DNA of 60,000 nt from positions 4,553,605 to 4,613,604 of the forward strand of contig OX442321.1 in NCBI GenBank assembly GCA_949358305.1. The letters are read 5' to 3'. Within the stretch, counting starts at the first letter, position 1. Every line of letters starts with the position of its first letter. Shown here piece by piece: positions 58,326 to 60,000 of this stretch. The DNA is from Strigamia acuminata. Lineage: Eukaryota; Arthropoda; Chilopoda; Geophilomorpha; Linotaeniidae. Under the pieces are notes generated by a model, which worked only from the letters and a program-made list of their open reading frames with translations, did no database searches and had not been told where the DNA came from. A program made the translations under genes and the position numbers.

Positions 58326-59014
58326 GCTTACTGACGTGGATCGTGAATCGCAGTTGGCGTCATTTTTGAATTTGAAATTGTCGGCTGAGACATCTGTTGG
58401 GAAATTTTAAAAATCGGTTTGCACGAATTCTCGCTAGACGGCAGCTACAACAAAGAAAAAGATGGCGTAAACATTGATTCATCCGAGATTGTATCTGAAA
58501 ATTATGATGTGTACAAAACAAGTTTCCACGAGCAATAAAAATTCCTTTGAAATTATAACTCAACTCTATGGTATGGTAAGCTTTATTTCTAAAAAATCAA
58601 CAGTTCTCACCTTCGTATTTTAATATTTCTTTCAGGTTTCCCAACACTGTGACAGAAAAACGAGAGATAAATGTAATACAGTTTAGAACATTTAAATTTA
58701 GTTTAATCTTACATTTTGTTTAGTAGATTATGATTCTGCGTTGGTTCTTTGGGCTATCATTGCTTCTACTTATATCTTTGGCTCATGGAGAAGGAAGAGG
58801 AGGGCAAACATATATTAAACAGTTTGCCCGAGATGTGTCTAATGTTTTGATACTGATCAGAGATGCTTGGATATCAGTTGTGACTACCATTTTTAATATT
58901 CTTTGTGGAAAGTTCTAATTTGACTCAAAACGTGACGTCGTGAATACAATAGAAACAAACAAGAAACACAAAATTTGATAATCGAGTTCGATTTCTGCAT
59001 TCAATTCAAATAAA
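58326..59014 (+). other. short plus-strand transcription unit
   Basis: An acceptor TAAATGCAG precedes 58,326. A 60-base intron with ideal ends (GTAAGC...TTTCTTTCAG) spans 58,576-58,635. AATAAA at about 59,009 followed by a GT-rich stretch marks a 3' end. A 28-codon frame right after the first acceptor (DVDRESQLASFLNLKL, stop at 58,408-58,410) with its own AATAAA at 58,534-58,539 suggests an alternative shorter 3' end, or that this part is untranslated leader. The peptide gene at 58,730 lies in the last exon. Confidence 0.45.
58730..58918 (+). CDS. 62-residue putative secreted peptide
   Basis: The frame runs from ATG 58,730 to TAA 58,916-58,918. It starts with a clear signal peptide (ILRWFFGLSLLLLISLAHG), giving a mature piece of about 40 residues that begins EGRGGQTYIKQF and ends NILCGKF, with a single Cys and an amphipathic middle part (RDVSNVLILIRDAWISVV). 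A spliced 5' region and an AATAAA at about 59,009 support expression. I do not recognise a family. With one Cys and no dibasic sites it is not an obvious neuropeptide; an amphipathic or membrane-active peptide, or a small membrane protein (the second hydrophobic stretch could span the membrane), are alternatives. Confidence 0.5.
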   Translation: MILRWFFGLSLLLLISLAHGEGRGGQTYIKQFARDVSNVLILIRDAWISVVTTIFNILCGKF

Positions 59015-59539
59015 ACTTGTGTGTTCAATCTGGTGAACTAAAAGCACTGTTTGTTACTTTTTTTTGTTACATTTGGTCGGTGGAAATGACGTTTAAAACA
59101 CCATCGCTTGCGAATTGAAAGTGCAAAAGATACGTTAACACTTTTCTGCCTTTTGCATTTTTCTTTTGAGATGAATAAATTAACAAAATGTTATTAATTA
59201 ATTAATTTATTTATTTATTTATCTCGTACAAGAATTAAGTGCATTTATTCAAAAATACATTTTCTTCCTTATCTGAGTCAGCAATGCACATTGTAAGCCT
59301 TTAACTCTCTAGCAGCTGTGTAAAGCAATAAAACATACAAATAAAATACATTACATTTCCTTGATAAAATAAAATAAAATAAAATAAAACAAAATAAAAT
59401 AAATATTTCACAAAAAATTAAACTTAACAAAATTATTTTTCCCTAAAATTTAAACCAAAATAAATCGTACAAAAACAAAATTGTACGTATTCCACATCTA
59501 ATAAACCCAATTTAAAATAAAAACTACAGAAAAAAACAC
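59015..59539. other. intergenic interval between convergent units
   Basis: Contains a TTTA microsatellite (59,206-59,222) that gives minus-strand AATAAA signals for the gene at 59,540, and an (AAAAT)n tract at about 59,366-59,402. Confidence 0.5.
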
Positions 59540-60000
59540 TCAATTTAATTTCTCATCACGTCTAACCTCATCGATAATCCCACCACCAATTTTCCTCAAG
59601 TTTCTCTCCACTTCACCCAACGACCGAACACACCTCATCACCCGTTCAAATACATCACTTTCGCCGCCATTCAAATTCGCCGAGCGTAAAAACGCCTCCA
59701 ACCCCAACTTCGCGGCTGCAGAGACGATCGTGGCCTCTGGATTCACCGCCAACTGCTCGGCACTTCTCAAATTTCCGCCCAACGTCTTCGCCGCCGCCGC
59801 CATCGGATCGTCGCGCAACATCCGAACCACCGGATACAAACACGATCGCACCGCCGCCGAATACTCGTCATTTCTCTCGACGGATCTCGATGGCGAAGCA
59901 GCCGAACTACCCAAAAATCGACCAACGGGTCTTCTGATCCAATTAAACACTCCGTCATTTCTCTCGAAGGATCTCGATGGCGAATCACCCAAAAATCGAC
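59540..60000 (-). CDS. unrecognised protein, C-terminal part, runs off the right edge
   Basis: A frame open from the window edge to TGA at 59,540-59,542, about 153 codons. It begins with two copies of a RFLG.S....PSRS.ERND unit (an imperfect DNA duplication of roughly 75-85 bp), then a helical, Ala/Leu/Arg-rich part (RSAEQLAVNPEATIVSAAAK, LGLEAFLRSANLNGG) and ends RKIGGGIIDEVRRDEKLN. Codon use and GC are well above the flanks, so a real gene is likely. No signal peptide or membrane segment is visible in this part. I do not recognise the family. The true start lies outside the window; there is no in-frame ATG needed here. Confidence 0.6.
   Translation of the reverse strand, partial: RFLGDSPSRSFERNDGVFNWIRRPVGRFLGSSAASPSRSVERNDEYSAAVRSCLYPVVRMLRDDPMAAAAKTLGGNLRSAEQLAVNPEATIVSAAAKLGLEAFLRSANLNGGESDVFERVMRCVRSLGEVERNLRKIGGGIIDEVRRDEKLN

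Overview
The window is nuclear DNA from an animal, most likely an arthropod. Genes are broken by short GT-AG introns, codon use is eukaryotic, AT-rich microsatellites and minisatellites are abundant, and there is an intact Ty1/copia retrotransposon. One gene is a Spitz/Keren-type EGF ligand precursor, a family form best known from insects and other arthropods. The species cannot be named from sequence alone, and no database search was possible. All gene calls rest on reading exon translations, motifs, splice sites and reading-frame phase.

Left part (1-10 kb) is gene-dense and well resolved. It holds the last two exons of a CFAP96-like gene (+), a CAP-domain secreted protein (-), a complete CFAP96 gene (+), the mitoribosomal gene MRPS24 (-) and the COPII GTPase Sar1 (-). 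CFAP96 and MRPS24 converge with only about 80 bp between stop codons. The two CFAP96-type genes share an intron position and phase and are probably a tandem duplication. A large foldback element (205-669) and a small MITE (7037-7203) are present.

Middle part (10-27 kb) is dominated by one long minus-strand gene. It encodes a transmembrane EGF-receptor ligand precursor (signal peptide, six-cysteine EGF module, transmembrane segment with a rhomboid-type motif, 220 residues). The coding exons lie between 12,600 and 22,524, with probable 5' untranslated exons up to about 26.5 kb. Its introns hold minisatellites, CpG-rich segments, a perfect 58-bp palindrome with a diverged relative, and a roughly 175-bp tandem array ending at the first coding exon.

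Right-centre (27-48.8 kb) is mostly repeat-rich, gene-poor DNA. It holds a roughly 74-bp satellite interrupted by a TIR element, a 484-bp MITE, two minisatellites of the same 18-bp unit in inverted orientation, a possible decayed transposase, and many other short-period arrays. Several candidate exons with good splice signals can be seen but not joined into a recognisable protein.

48,825-53,599 is a complete copia-type LTR retrotransposon. It has apparently identical 179-bp LTRs, a 5-bp target duplication and one intact 1382-codon Gag-Pol frame, so insertion is recent.

The right end (53.6-60 kb) holds further minisatellites, a short transcription unit encoding a 62-residue putative secreted peptide, and the 3' part of an unrecognised minus-strand gene that runs off the window.

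No coherent new multi-gene system is evident. The most unusual window-scale property is a succession of private minisatellites whose periods cluster near 20-21, 30-31, 41 and 51 bp.
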